Source of the DNA: Nematopogon swammerdamellus
Lineage: Eukaryota; Arthropoda; Insecta; Lepidoptera; Adelidae
Length of the DNA: 64,000 nucleotides
Assembly: GCA_946902875.1 (NCBI GenBank)
Contig: OX336355.1
Coordinates: 18,633,347-18,697,346 of the forward strand
Direction of reading: 5' to 3'
Part shown: piece by piece, positions 50,927 through 60,339 of the stretch
Layout: each line of letters begins with the position of its first letter
Position numbering within the stretch: the first letter of the stretch is position 1
Translations under genes and position numbers: made by a program
The notes under the pieces: model-generated
Database searches by the model: none
Seen by the model: only the letters and a program-made list of their open reading frames with translations
What the model was told of the DNA's origin: nothing

Positions 50927-51638
50927 CAAATCAAATCAAATCAAATCAAAATATATTTATTGCACTTGAAATTTTTTTTGCAAAAGGTACAGCTTAACAC
51001 CCTAGGCACAGCTTAACACCCTAGGCGTTCTCCCCCAGCCAACCTTTGGGTTATTATGAAAATGTGTGGAGTGGCAGAGAAGAAATAAATGAATGATGGA
51101 TGATAAAATATACACATATAATTTAAACAGATAATAAAACACAAATACAAATAAATGGAGAAACATACATATATATATATATATATAAATATATACAATA
51201 TATATGATATATAAACATACATACTTATAAATAACATATACAGGGGAGGTAACAATAGACTCTAAAACATTTATCTACATGAACACTAATGAATAAAGTT
51301 TGTAAGCTTGGATGATAACCTCCTATCTCCGAAAATACTCATCCGACTTTAAAAAAGTATTTGACCAATATTTAGAATAGACCTTCAAGAGCTAGTTAAT
51401 AATTCTGAAGTTCCAAAAAGTGCGTCAGAACACGCTTTTTAAACACAAATACTGACGAGGATATACGAATATCGAGGGGCAGCGAGTTCCACATGCGTGC
51501 TGCATTCACGGTGAACGAGTCAGAGTAGGAAGTGGAGGAGTGAGAAGGGATGGCGAGTGCTCGAGAATCGGTTGATCTCAGAGGAAGTCCATGTGCACAG
51601 AGAAATTGGAATCGATCCCGCAAGTACTCAGGGGCCCC
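50927..51638 (-). pseudogene. LINE RT ORF C-terminus with 3' UTR and (TTTGA)n tail
   Basis: From 51638 on the minus strand: GAPEYLRDRFQFLCAHGLPL, RSTDSRALAIPSHSSTSYSD, SFTVNAARMWNSLPLDIR, SVFVFKKRVLTHFLELQ, stop at about 51396; 3' UTR to 50950; tail of TTTGA repeats (50927-50950). It matches the jockey/CR1-like ORF ending (SFTVSAARLWNSLPxxIR). A 13-mer AATGTAAATTAAT / AATGTCATTTAAT flanks it (11 of 13 identical), a probable old target duplication. Confidence 0.8.
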
Positions 51639-51767
51639 AATGTCATTTAATGTAATGTTATGTATTGTAGAGTAGTGTAATGTGGTGTGATGCAATAGTC
51701 ATGTACCAGGCGGTTAGCTCACAGAATTTTGAAATCAGTCCTTTAAAACAAACACGTTATACAGTGG

Positions 51768-52175
51768 TTTTTTTTTTATGTAATCCGGTATGGTTGGCTG
51801 AGTTGGAGGGGCTAAAGCGCATGCTCCGACCAGCCAATATCACCTCCGAGAAGGTAGGTGCCATACCGGAGACTTCCCTAGATTGCTGGCTATACTGGAC
51901 TAGAGGAGAACACAACCGAGGCTGCTATGCGGCCATCTTACATCCTGTACGGTGGTGCCAACCCAGTCGGCTACAATTTGAGCCTACCACCTAGTAAGGG
52001 GCAAGGGAAGGGACCTACAGTTTTACACCGGTTCCGAACGGTGAAGCAGCAGGTGTAGGTATGCACGTAATTTTTTTCGTTAGAAAAAACTCATTGGTAC
52101 ACGCCGACGGGATTCGAACCGCGGACCTCTCGCATGAGAAGCCGATGCCCAAACCACTCGGCCACCCGCCGCTTA
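51768..52175 (-). mobile_element. SINE-A, full-length
   Basis: T run, ATGTAATCCGGTATGG, body (GCTATACTGGACTAGAGG; GCGGCCATCTTACATCC), core reversed (GGTGGTGCCAACCC / CTACCACCTAGTAAGG), linker, B box GGGATTCGAACCGCGG, and A box CCACTCGGCCACCCGCCGC at the right end. Complete, with the best-preserved tRNA-like head in the window. Confidence 0.9.
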
Positions 52176-52404
52176 AGTGAATAATCCAGATCTAACAGTA
52201 ATGATTTGTGTGTAGTGGAATATGTTATGCATGTGTGCACAATAAACAATACTAATAAAGAAGATATTTATTTATTTGTGTAGTCGTCGCTCGTGCAGTT
52301 AGACAAATGACTAAATTAACCGACTCGACGCGTAGGAAATTGCGTAATAACATACATAGGTAATATACGTGTAATCAACATTTAAATTGAATAAAATGAA
52401 ATAA
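52176..52404. other. no gene seen
   Basis: AT-rich, no supported feature. Confidence 0.3.
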
Positions 52405-52530
52405 ATGGCGGATAGTATAGTTGTTAAAACACCGGTTTTCTGCGGCAAGAGATCGGATGTTCGAATCCCAGGTGTATGTGCCAATGAGTTTTTTTTTTCC
52501 GATTTTAGAAGAATCTTACTTACCACTCCG
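52405..52530 (+). mobile_element. SINE fragment with a different tRNA-like head
   Basis: A box-like TAGTATAGTTGTTAAAAC and B box GTTCGAATCCC (52461-52471) are followed by GTGCCAATGAGTTTTTTTT, the linker that follows the head in SINE-A. The head sequence itself is unlike that of SINE-A. The core is lost. Confidence 0.55.
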
Positions 52531-52599
52531 AAGAAGGAAAATAATATATGTTTGCTAAAGTGTTGTTATATGAAAGCTTAATACACGCACATGCATTGC

Positions 52600-52690
52600 A
52601 TACCATAACATCAGCCTCGGTTGCTCCCGTTGGAGGCTGGCCGTGGTTCGGACTTCTTACCTTACTAGGTCGTAGGGTTTATCCCGGCCG
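52600..52690 (+). mobile_element. SINE-B head/core scrap
   Basis: CATCAGCCTCGGTTG, GTTGGAGGCTGGCCGTGG, TTCGGACTTCTTACCTTAC, TAGGTCGTAGGG, GGCCGGGTTGGTAC. The 5S-like block is deleted between the tRNA-type A and B segments. Confidence 0.6.
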
Positions 52691-52940
52691 GGTTGGTACT
52701 TACTACCCCCTTAATTTTTACCCAGTCGAAAGTTCTGAGGTAAAAAAAAAAACAAAAAAAAAAAATACAGTCGAATTGAGAACCTCCTCCTTTTTTTGAA
52801 GTCGGTTAAAAATGCAATACATGCGAGTCTGCACTCAGTACATAGAATCTAGGTATGTACTAATAGATGTCGATATTTTCAAGACCTACATTACGTGTCC
52901 TCCGAAACGCAGCTTACTGCCGAAACGTCAGCACCTGCAT
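52691..52940. other. no gene seen
   Basis: A-rich run at 52741-52770; otherwise mixed. Confidence 0.3.
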
Positions 52941-53001
52941 TAGCGCTGTAGCGTTGTAGTGCTGTAGCGCTGTTGCGCTGTAGCGCTGTAGCGCTGTAGC
53001 G
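52941..53001. repeat. 8-bp minisatellite (TAGCGCTG)n
   Basis: About seven imperfect TAGCGCTG units; AGCGCT is self-complementary, so units can pair. Confidence 0.8.
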
Positions 53002-53190
53002 GTAGGCTGCGGTGGCTGTGTGTAACGGGAACGGAACCCGGTCTGCCTCGCGCTGTGCGGTGGCCACATTAGCATTCACTACTGCTGGCTGTCGGATGGC
53101 ACCATGCGAGAGGGAACTAGAACCTGTCATGCGTACACGGTAACTCCAATAATTGTCGTCGTCTCGTGTCACTTAGAAAAAAAAAACAAA

Positions 53191-53600
53191 TTTACTCGGA
53201 GGTCGTCGTCTCTTCGGCTGATGTGCAAATCCCACTGCCACTTAAGCTTAGCCACGCGGTGTCCAATATCGACTACTGTGGTGCGTCGGCGGATTGTCTC
53301 GTTACGCACCATATCACGTTGCGAAATTCCCAGCATGGCTCGCTCCATTGCTCGCTGGGTTTTCAACCTTCGGATAACAGCGACCGTCAGAGTCCACGCA
53401 TCACACCGCTTCATAACTGGGAGGACGCACTGATCGGGTCTTTATATTTTGCGCCTGTGGACAGGAAAACGGAGTGTGGGAAGACCATCTGGCAGGTGGG
53501 ACGAAGACATCAAGTACGTCGGCGGAAAGCAGTGGTTCCGTACCGCTGAAGGCCGGGAGGACTGGAGGAAAATTTGTGAGGCGTATGCCCAGCAGTAGTA
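53191..53600 (+). pseudogene. RTE-type LINE 3' end with 5' inversion
   Basis: 53191-53455 reads, on the minus strand, CDAWTLTVAVIRRLKTQRAM, ERAMLGISQRDMVRNETIRR, VDIGHRVAKLKWQWDLHISR. 53456-53600 continues the same ORF on the plus strand: WTGKRSVGRPSGRWDEDIKY, VGGKQWFRTAEGREDWRKIC, EAYAQQ and a (TAG)n-like tail. The upstream part is inverted and abuts the downstream part with about 14 bp missing, as produced by twin priming. Confidence 0.8.
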
Positions 53601-53610
53601 GTAGTATGCC

Positions 53611-53825
53611 CACCACCTAGTAAGGTAAGAAGGGAAGGGATTCCCTTCTTACCTTACTAGGTGGTAGGATTTATCCCGGCCGGGTTGGTACCACCACGTA
53701 CAACGTCGGTCGAAACGTCTATGTAAATAGTTCGTGTTTTCCGTCCAGTTTAGTGGTAGCCGACGTGAATTGAAGGGAAGCACTAGGTGGTTTAGACAAT
53801 CGTGTCAGTTTCCATAAAAAAAAAT
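53611..53825 (+). mobile_element. SINE-B with inverted core stub
   Basis: CCACCTAGTAAGGTAAGAAG (reversed core stub, 53614-53633) pairs with CTTCTTACCTTACTAGGTGG (53646-53665) as a hairpin. Then the plus-strand core, body (GTCGGTCGAAACGTC), a deletion, and GTGTCAGTTTCCATAAAA. Confidence 0.8.
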
Positions 53826-54433
53826 ACGCGCTGACATGACTTAACTTCGATATTAAATTTGCCGGCTGGTTCCGTCTCGCCGCAGCACCTTTATAATTTA
53901 TGCCTCTGTCCGGCGGCTGTGACCACCTTGTCAGCTTACATCAAAACATATACTTTCTGTTAAATTCTCTCAATTATAATGTTCCTTCGACAACCCACAC
54001 CGCACATCCATCCGTGTCACGCAGACTTCATACAAGCGATATCAACAAGACGCGTCATCATAATATAGTTGGTGTGTACGCAGGTTTCGACCTAGTGTTT
54101 AAGTATACTTTTTATGACTTTCCCTGCGTCTGTGATGCTGCATCTGTCCTGTTCCAGCTGTATTTTAAAGTATATACCTAGTGAAACAATTTTTTTGTTT
54201 AAATTACCGCTACATTTAAGCTTAATACTTGAGTATTAAGCTGCTGTATTATTTCGATGTGTCTCAAAAGTGCTACGGCCTAATTTACATGAATACATAA
54301 CATCAAGTTGTTCCCAATGGGGTAGAGCAGGTAAAACGAAGGTACACGTGCCGAAAAGAAAATTTCATTATCGGCAAATTTATTGCTAGTAATTATAATA
54401 AAATAGAAATTCTACATTTCATATCAATAATGA
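53826..54433. other. no gene seen
   Basis: A 93-residue plus frame (53900-54181) has no recognisable domain. Otherwise AT-rich. Confidence 0.3.
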
Positions 54434-54795
54434 AAAAAACCGGCCAAGTGCGAGTCGAACTCGCGCACCGAGGGTTCCGTATCGCCATGTCATTGTCAGC
54501 GCCACTCACGCCATCTATGGATTAGTTAAAATGCTTCATACTGTTTTCGGTAAATGGCGCGCATACACTTCTTAGTTTCTTGTATGGGGACCCACGTGAA
54601 AATTTTACTTTTTCTTATTTTTATTATTTTTTGTTATATCGGTCATAATAATACATATTCTGTGAAAATTTCAACGGGCTACGTACCTATTACTGTTCAA
54701 GAGATACAGCTCTCGGACAGACAGACGGACAGACACAGACAGACAGACGGCATAGGCTTAGTAACCGGGTCTACGACGGATACGGAACCCTAAAA
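54434..54795 (+). mobile_element. element M, complete-looking
   Basis: AACCGGCCAAGTGCGAG, CGAACTCGCGCACCGAGGG, CGCCATCTATGG, AATGGCGCGCATACAC, GTGAAAATTTCAACGGGC, (AGAC)n, CGGATACGGAACCCTAAAA. About 360 bp; the clearest copy. Confidence 0.8.
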
Positions 54796-55080
54796 ACGCA
54801 AGAAGAAAACGTGCAGATCGAACAATAGTGTATAAGTACGAACTTATCACTAGTAGAGATTTCTTCCAGTCAAACATTAAGAAAGATTGTTTTGAAAAGA
54901 TGATAGTAGCAACGCTTTATTGATCTAACATTGATAAAGTTAACATACAGTATACATACAACTTAAGTAAACAATAGCATTCATTGCAAAGGCGGACTTA
55001 TCCCAGATTTTTCTTGCAGTCAACCAAAGATAACTAAATCAATTAAAACTGTTCCCAATCAGCAATCGATCAATGCTCCA
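54796..55080. other. LINE scrap, otherwise nothing seen
   Basis: 54985-55035 (AAGGCGGACTTATCCCAGA, TTGCAGTCAACCAAAGA) is the reversed 3' UTR block of the (TCTA)n LINE. Confidence 0.4.
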
Positions 55081-55265
55081 CATACTACCACACACGCTGT
55101 ATTCCGAAAATAGAGGTAAGCATAGTAATCGGTGTTGTGCTGCAAGAACTCAGGTAAATACAGCACAACACCAACCTCATATCATTCTATCAAGCAGTAA
55201 GTAAGGCAAGAGGGCTGCCTACTGCACACTCGGTGGAAGGACCGTGCCGAGGTGAGAGGTAGCTA
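55081..55265 (-). mobile_element. SINE-C, head missing
   Basis: CACACGCTGTATTCCG, GTAATCGGTGTTGTGCTGC, AGCACAACACCAACC, AAGCAGTAAGTAAGGC, GTGCCGAGGTGAGAGGTAGC in reverse. A gap removes the AACGTGGTGG block partly. Confidence 0.8.
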
Positions 55266-55619
55266 GTCCTACCTGGCCAATGCTTCAATAAATAAGAAAC
55301 CGAACGATTCTACTGTTAAAAATGTAACGGCAGTTTTCGGATTAAAGATGCGCCGTTTGAAAACCTTTCATACGCTTTAGAAATTTGACAATACAAGTCA
55401 GGTAAAGGGGTATCTTGGCCTGGCTTCCCATTGGCTTGTATTCTTGCAAGGCAGTGGCTTTATTTAATCTGTGGTAGTAGGCAGATGGTTGAAGGGCGGG
55501 CTCGATCCATTTTGTAGTTTGATTAATGATTTTGCCACCGTTTAGGTATCAGCATTAACCTTCTGAAGTCTTCTTAGTTTATTTGTCCTTTTTTGGCAGA
55601 AGTGTTCAGTTTTTAATAG
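55266..55619. other. no gene seen
   Basis: Mixed sequence without supported features. Confidence 0.3.
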
Positions 55620-56238
55620 TCCGAATTTTAGTGTTCTGGATGCGTACGGAATACCTATTAGTAAGTCTACTTCGACTGTCTGGTCGTCTGTCTGTCTGTC
55701 TGTGATGTATGTATCTTTTAAACCGTAACAGATAGCCGGTTGAAATTTTCACAGAATATGTGTTATTATGGCAGATATACCAACAAATAATAAGAACCGG
55801 CCAAGTGCGAGTCAAACTCGCGCACCGAGGGTTCCGTATCGCCATGTCATGGCTAGCGAAACTCACGCCATCTATGGCGTGTTATGAAATGCTTCATATT
55901 AGTTAAATGTCATGATTAGTTAAAATGCTTCATAATCTATTCAGTAGATGGCGCGCGCATACACTTTTTAGTTTCTTCTATGGGAACCCCCGTGAATTTT
56001 TTACTTTTCTTATTTTTATTATTTGTTCTTGTTGTGTTATTTATTAAATATTATGGCCGACCATAATATTTAATAACACATATTCTATGAAAATTTCAAC
56101 GGGCTACCTATTACGGTTCAAGAGATACAGGCCTCGGACAGACGGACGGACGGACGGACGGACGGACAGAAAGACAGACAGACAGACAGACAGCATAGGC
56201 TTAGTAATTGGGTCCCGTACCGGATACGGAACCCTCAA
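55620..56238. mobile_element. two element M copies, head to head
   Basis: 55635-55794 is reversed (GTACGGAATACC, GTCTGTCTGTCTGTCTG, TTCACAGAATATGTGTTATT). At 55795 it meets a plus copy (AACCGGCCAAGTGCGAG, CAAACTCGCGCACCGAGGG ... GTACCGGATACGGAACCC at 56228). The plus copy contains a tandem-like AAATGCTTCATA duplication near 55888-55930. Confidence 0.75.
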
Positions 56239-56239
56239 A

Positions 56240-56452
56240 CAAAGAGTAAAAAATTAAGGGGTCTCCACTCTCCATACAAGAAACGTGCTAAGAATTGATT
56301 AGTACATATTCACGCTACTAAATAATAGATGACGCCATAGACAGTTTGCATCGCAGATAGACAAAAGATAGACGGATATTGTTTTTTGACAGTGTTATAG
56401 TATAGCGGATCTACTGAACCCTCCGTGCGCGAGTAAAACTCGCACTTGACCT
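56240..56452 (-). mobile_element. element M variant (AGTTTTACTCG subfamily)
   Basis: CGTGCTAAGAATTGATTAGT, AATAATAGATGACGCC, GCGGATCTACTGAACCC, TCCGTGCGCGAGTAAAACTC. Same blocks as 17250-17480 reversed. Confidence 0.65.
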
Positions 56453-56560
56453 ACTGAGAGTTCTGTCAACCTAAATTCGATTTCACTAGAGATTGTGAAG
56501 AGCAGTGCCGTGCACGGGCCACGCAGGTCGCTGCACACAATCACTATGCGTGCAAGAATT

Positions 56561-56925
56561 GTACCGTGTAGGGCCGGTACTTTAAAAGAATAACCCCACT
56601 GCATCTCTCCCCGTGTATGTCGTAAAAGGCGACTAAGGGATATGACTCCCTTCTTATATTACTAGGTGGTGGGATTTAATCCGCCCGGGTTGATACCACC
56701 GCAGTGCGGTTTCGACCGACCTTTCATTCAGTGCGGTGACCGCACTGAATGAAAGGTCGGTCGAAACGGCTATGTAAATAGTTTGTGTTTTCCGTCCAGT
56801 TCAGTGTAGCCGGCACGACCGAAGGGAAGCACTGACATGGCACGAAATTCTCCCGGTGTTATGGGCCAACATCACGGATGTTGTAGGTGATGTAGCCAAC
56901 CGGGTCAGTTTCCATAAAAAAAAAA
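56561..56925 (+). mobile_element. SINE-B with GTAC head and internal inverted duplication
   Basis: GTACCGTGTAGGGCCGG head to GGGTCAGTTTCCATAAAA tail. In the core, a 59-bp perfect palindrome (56709-56767, arms of 29 around G56738) results from an inverted copy of TTTCGACCGACCTTTC. Confidence 0.9.
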
Positions 56926-56978
56926 GGCGTGAATGGCTACGGAACCCTCTGTGTGCGTGAACAATGTTCATACACACA

Positions 56979-57675
56979 TACATACATACCACACCCTGTA
57001 GCCCTTCAATCTTGGTAAGCAGAGTAATCGGTGTTGTGCTGCAAGTACTCTTGTAAATTACAACACCAACCACCACGTTTAGCCGAGCGTTTAGCCAATG
57101 CATAAAATATATCAAGCAGCAAGTAAGTCACGAAGACCCACCTGCTGCGTGACTCGGTGGAAGGACCGCGCCAAACTGAGAGGTGGCTAACCTGTCGACC
57201 TTTCGCACGGCACATTGTCCTTTTTTTTTTTTTTTTTTTTTTTTATGGAAACTGACACGGTTGGCTACATCACCTACAACGTCCGTGATGTCAGCCCATA
57301 ACACCGGGTGAGCTAGGTGCCATGTCAGTGCTTCCCCCTTTGATCGTGCCGGCTACACTGAACTGGTCGGAAAACACAAACTATTTACATAGCCGTTTAG
57401 ACCGACGTTTCATTCAGTGCGGTGGTACCATCCCGGGCGGGTTAAACCCTACCACCAAGTAAGATTAGGAGGGAAGGGACCTACAGTTTTACGAGGAATC
57501 CGAACCTCGGTCAGCCTCCAACGGTCAGCGGTCACCCATCCAAGTACTGACCGCACCCAGCGTTGCTTAATATTCAATAGCGACAGTTGACTGTCTGCAC
57601 CGCTGAGCTATCGAGGCTGACATCCCTTAGTCGCATTTTACGACATGCACGGGGAGAGATCCGCCCCACACAGTA
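56979..57675 (-). mobile_element. SINE-C split by a 5S-headed SINE-B
   Basis: 56979-57220 (CATACATACCACACCCTG, GTAATCGGTGTTGTGCTGC, AAGCAGCAAGTAAGTC, GCACGGCACATTGTCC) and 57622-57675 (ATCCCTTAGTCGCATTTTAC, GACATGCACGGGGAGAG, GCCCCACACAG) are the two parts. The normal junction is TTGTCC / TTATCCCTTAG. Confidence 0.9.
57221..57621 (-). mobile_element. SINE-B with tRNA/5S hybrid head, inserted in SINE-C
   Basis: T run of about 24, ATGGAAACTGACACGGTTGG, body with CCCCCTTTGATCGTGCC, core, then B box GAATCCGAACC, 5S block GGTCACCCATCCAAGTACTG and CAGCGTTGCTTAA, and A box CCGCTGAGCTA ending CGAGGCTGAC at 57621. Because it sits inside SINE-C, its 5' limit (GTCAGCCTCGATAGC on the minus strand) is exact. 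Confidence 0.9.
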
Positions 57676-57718
57676 TTCGTATGCACTTAATAGGTTTTCT
57701 TTAATCTTAGGTACAAAA

Positions 57719-57815
57719 AATGCTTTTAGAGCTGGGGCATACCTCTCTCAGCGCATTAGCCTGGCCATACAGAGGGCTAATGCGCTGAGTGTCTTGGGAA
57801 CTTTCCCGGGATTGG
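57719..57815 (+). pseudogene. LINE RT ORF C-terminal fragment
   Basis: RAGAYLSQRISLAIQRANAL then SVLGTFP. This is the conserved end (RxxxYLxQRISLAIQRGNAxSxLGT) of the ORF also seen at 2272 and 12405. Confidence 0.7.
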
Positions 57816-57870
57816 TCGGTATGAGATTTTTTATTTATCAACTTGATTTACAGATCTCATTCATATTTTT

Positions 57871-58208
57871 GTACCGTGTGGGGCCGGTACTTTAAAAGAA
57901 TAGCCCCACTGCATCTCTCCCCGTGTATGTCGTAAAAGGCTACTAAGGGATATGATGACTCCCTTCTTATATTACTAGGTGGTAGGGTTTAACCCGCCCG
58001 GGTTGCAGGTTGCTACCACCGCACTGAATGAAAGGTCGGTCGAAACGGCTATGTAAATAGTTTGTGTTTTCCGTCCAGTTCAGTGTAGCCGGCACGACCG
58101 AAGGGAAGCACTGACGTGGCACCAAGTTCACCCGGTGTTATGGGCTGACATCACGGATGTTGTAGGTGACGTAGCCAACCGTGTCAGTTTCCATAAAAAA
58201 AAAAAAAA
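57871..58208 (+). mobile_element. SINE-B with GTAC head, full-length
   Basis: Complete from GTACCGTGTGGGGCCGG to GTGTCAGTTTCCATAAAA and 14 A. A small duplication (GGTTGCAGGTTGCTACC) alters the core. Confidence 0.9.
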
Positions 58209-58212
58209 GGGA

Positions 58213-58483
58213 GCACGTTGAAATTTTCACAGAAAAAGTGTTATTATGGCCGATATACTATTATAATAAGAAAAAGTAAAAAATTCACGGGGGTTCCCAC
58301 TTCCCATAGAAGAAACTAAAAAGTGTATACGCGCCATCTACCGAAAAGAGTATGGAAGCATTTTAACTAATACATAGATGGCGTGAGTGGCGCTTGACCT
58401 TGAATAGTCGATACGAAACCATACGAAACCCTCACGAAAACCCATACGAAGCGCGAGTTCGACTCGACTTGGCCGGTTATTTA
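58213..58483 (-). mobile_element. element M, 3'-truncated
   Basis: TTGAAATTTTCACAGAAAAAG, GGGGGTTCCCACTTCCC, GTATACGCGCCATCTACCG, AATACATAGATGGCGTG, CGCGAGTTCGACTCGACTTG, GCCGGTTATT. The (GTCY)n part is missing. Confidence 0.75.
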
Positions 58484-58861
58484 GGTTATTATATGACATA
58501 TTCCAGTATCGAAATGGTCAACAAGATTATGCACAGTGGCGCGGACCCTGCACCGGGGCGCTTGTTCTCGTCCGGCACGGAGACAGATGTCTCGGACGGG
58601 TTAATTATAAAAACACGCGCACGCGCGCCGGCGCCGCACCCCCCGTCGCCCCCTCACCCGCGCAGGCGCACGTCACGTTCGCCGAAGCGTGAAGGTGGTA
58701 GACCGACGCGGACAGTGGACTTTTGCATAATGAATTGTCAATAAATCAGCTGGTGATTTAGACCGAACATTAAAACACTGTTCAATCAATACTTACATTA
58801 CATAGGTTATGCTTAGGAAATCGTGGACCAGTATGCAAGACTAACCAACCCCTAAAAAGGG
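58484..58861. other. GC-rich patch; no gene recognised
   Basis: 58540-58720 is GC-rich (GCGCACGCGCGCCGGCGCCGC) after an ATTATAAAAACACGCGC. The 116-residue plus frame running through it (58394-58744) starts in element M and is not credible. Confidence 0.35.
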
Positions 58862-58942
58862 CCTGAAGCGTCGGAATAGTTCATGTTTTACGTTCAGTCC
58901 AGTGTAGCCGTCACGACCAAAGGCAAGCGCTAAAATGTCACC
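58862..58942 (+). mobile_element. SINE-B body scrap
   Basis: GTTCATGTTTTACGTTCAG, TCCAGTGTAGCCGTCACGACC, AAAGGCAAGCGC, TGTCACCAAGT; diverged. Cut by the next element. Confidence 0.65.
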
Positions 58943-59057
58943 AAGTGACGGCAGGCCTCGCGCGGTTTATACCGCGCTAAAAAGACAGGTTGCGATGTGA
59001 TAGTCTTACGACTAATACCTTTTTTCCTTCGCAGATACCAAATACCCACCAAGTCGT

Positions 59058-59335
59058 TCAGTCAGTCAGTCAGCGTGTAAGCGTCCACTGCTGGACATAC
59101 GCCTCTCCAATTTTCCTCCAGTGCTCGCGTTCAGCTGTACGGAACCACTGCTTTCCGCCGACGTACTTGATGTCGTCGTCCCACCTGGTGGGTGGTTTTC
59201 CCACACTCCGTTTCTAGTCCACGGCCGCCAATGTGGGACCCGGTTACTTCAAAGGTCGTCGCCTCTTCGGCTGACGTACCCAGCCCAATGCCACTCGAGA
59301 TTAGCCACCCGGTATCCAATATCGACTACTTTGGT
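59058..59335 (-). pseudogene. RTE-type LINE ORF C-terminus, reversed
   Basis: Minus strand: DIGYRVANLEWHWAGYVSRR, HIGGRGLETECGKTT (frameshifted), WDDDIKYVGGKQWFRTAERE-like, QQWTLTR and a TGACTGACTGAC tail at 59070. Confidence 0.75.
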
Positions 59336-59379
59336 GCTACAAGTTGTTTACCAAGGTTATGGGCTGACCATGGTATTTT

Positions 59380-59670
59380 CTTTTTGTATGTAAACATACA
59401 CGGTTGCCTACATCACCTACAACATCCCTGATGTCAGCCCATAACACCGGGTGAACTAGGTGCCATGTCAGTGCTTCCCTTCATTTCATGTCGGCTACAC
59501 TGAACTGGACTAAAAACACGAACTATTTACATAGCCGTTTCGACCGACGTTTCATTCAGTGCGGTGGCACCAATCCGAGCGGGTTAACCCCTGCCACCTA
59601 GTGAGGAAAGAAGGGAAGGGACCTACAGTTTTACGTGCAATCCGAACCACGGTCAATAGGGCTGACATGA
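59380..59670 (-). mobile_element. SINE-B, diverged, B box retained
   Basis: ACACGGTTGCCTACATCACC, CATCCCTGATGTCAGCCC, CTTCATTTCATGTCGGCTAC, CACCTAGTGAGGAAAGAAGG, TTTTACGTGCAATCCGAACC, GGTCAATAGGGCTGACATG. The 5S block is deleted between B box and 5' end. Confidence 0.75.
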
Positions 59671-59843
59671 CGTGTGATGTTGCCATCGATGATAACATCG
59701 GTAGATACTTTCATTTGATTCTGACTATTGAGCTCTCTGGTATCTCTCGTATCTGCGAAGGAAAAAAAAGGTATTAGTCGTAAGACTATCACACCGCAAC
59801 CTGTCTTTTTAGCGCGGTAAACCGCGCGAGGCCTGCCGTCACT

Positions 59844-60339
59844 TTGTCCGCCCTATATAAAATAGGACAGTCGCCGTGGCCGGCCGACTAGCGACTAGGA
59901 GCGGTCACTTTGTCCGCCCTGAGTTAGGGCGGTCGCGGTGACCGACTGCTGGCTAGGGGCGAGCGGCATCGAAGCCGCTACTGCTGCTAGCACGTTCTGC
60001 AGTCTCTCGACTGCTGCAGCTGCCTGTGGTGAAGAGAAATGCGAATCAGTCGCGAATGTCGGTCGAACCGCCGCCTGCTTGCTCGACATCGTCCCCGGCG
60101 ACCATTGAGCTAGACAACGCGACGTGTGTTACAGGAAATTAAAGTCATAATGATGATCGTTTCTCGGTTTTTTCTCTCGAGTAATATATACTTTCCACTT
60201 AAATAATAATAAAGGTAAATTTTAGAAAGAATATATTAGCTGCATAACATAACATATAACAAAGCAAGCTAATACATTTTAGCTTGCTGTTATAAGTACA
60301 ATTTTATTTATATCTCACTAATATCATAAATGTGAAAGT
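59844..60339. other. no gene confirmed; repeated 15-mer and 64-residue frame
   Basis: CACTTTGTCCGCCCT occurs at 59841-59855 and 59907-59921; between them is CTATATAAAATAGG. A minus frame 59895-60089 (MSSKQAAVRPTFATDSHFSS, Ala/Gln-rich) has a credible composition but no recognised family; it might be the start of a mobile-element ORF. AT-rich beyond 60120. Confidence 0.35.

Larger units (their letters stand above)
58944..59843. mobile_element. 900-bp inverted-repeat element with nested retroelements
   Basis: Arms 58944-59038 and 59749-59843 are inverted copies of about 95 bp (AGTGACGGCAGGCCTCGCG, CGCTAAAAAGACAGGTTGCG, AGTCTTACGACTAATACC, TTCGCAGATAC) with few differences. A TTTATACCGCG/TTTACCGCG indel and one in a T run distinguish them. 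Inside are an RTE tail and a SINE-B. It looks like a DNA transposon or MITE; flanks show no clear duplication. Confidence 0.75.

Noticed and set aside
57587..57895. 102-residue frame as an intact protein
   Set aside because: Its first part reads SINE-B and SINE-C sequence, the middle is a LINE scrap and the end enters a SINE head.
58394..58744. 116-residue frame as a gene
   Set aside because: It begins inside element M and crosses a CpG-rich patch; no homology and no conserved start.
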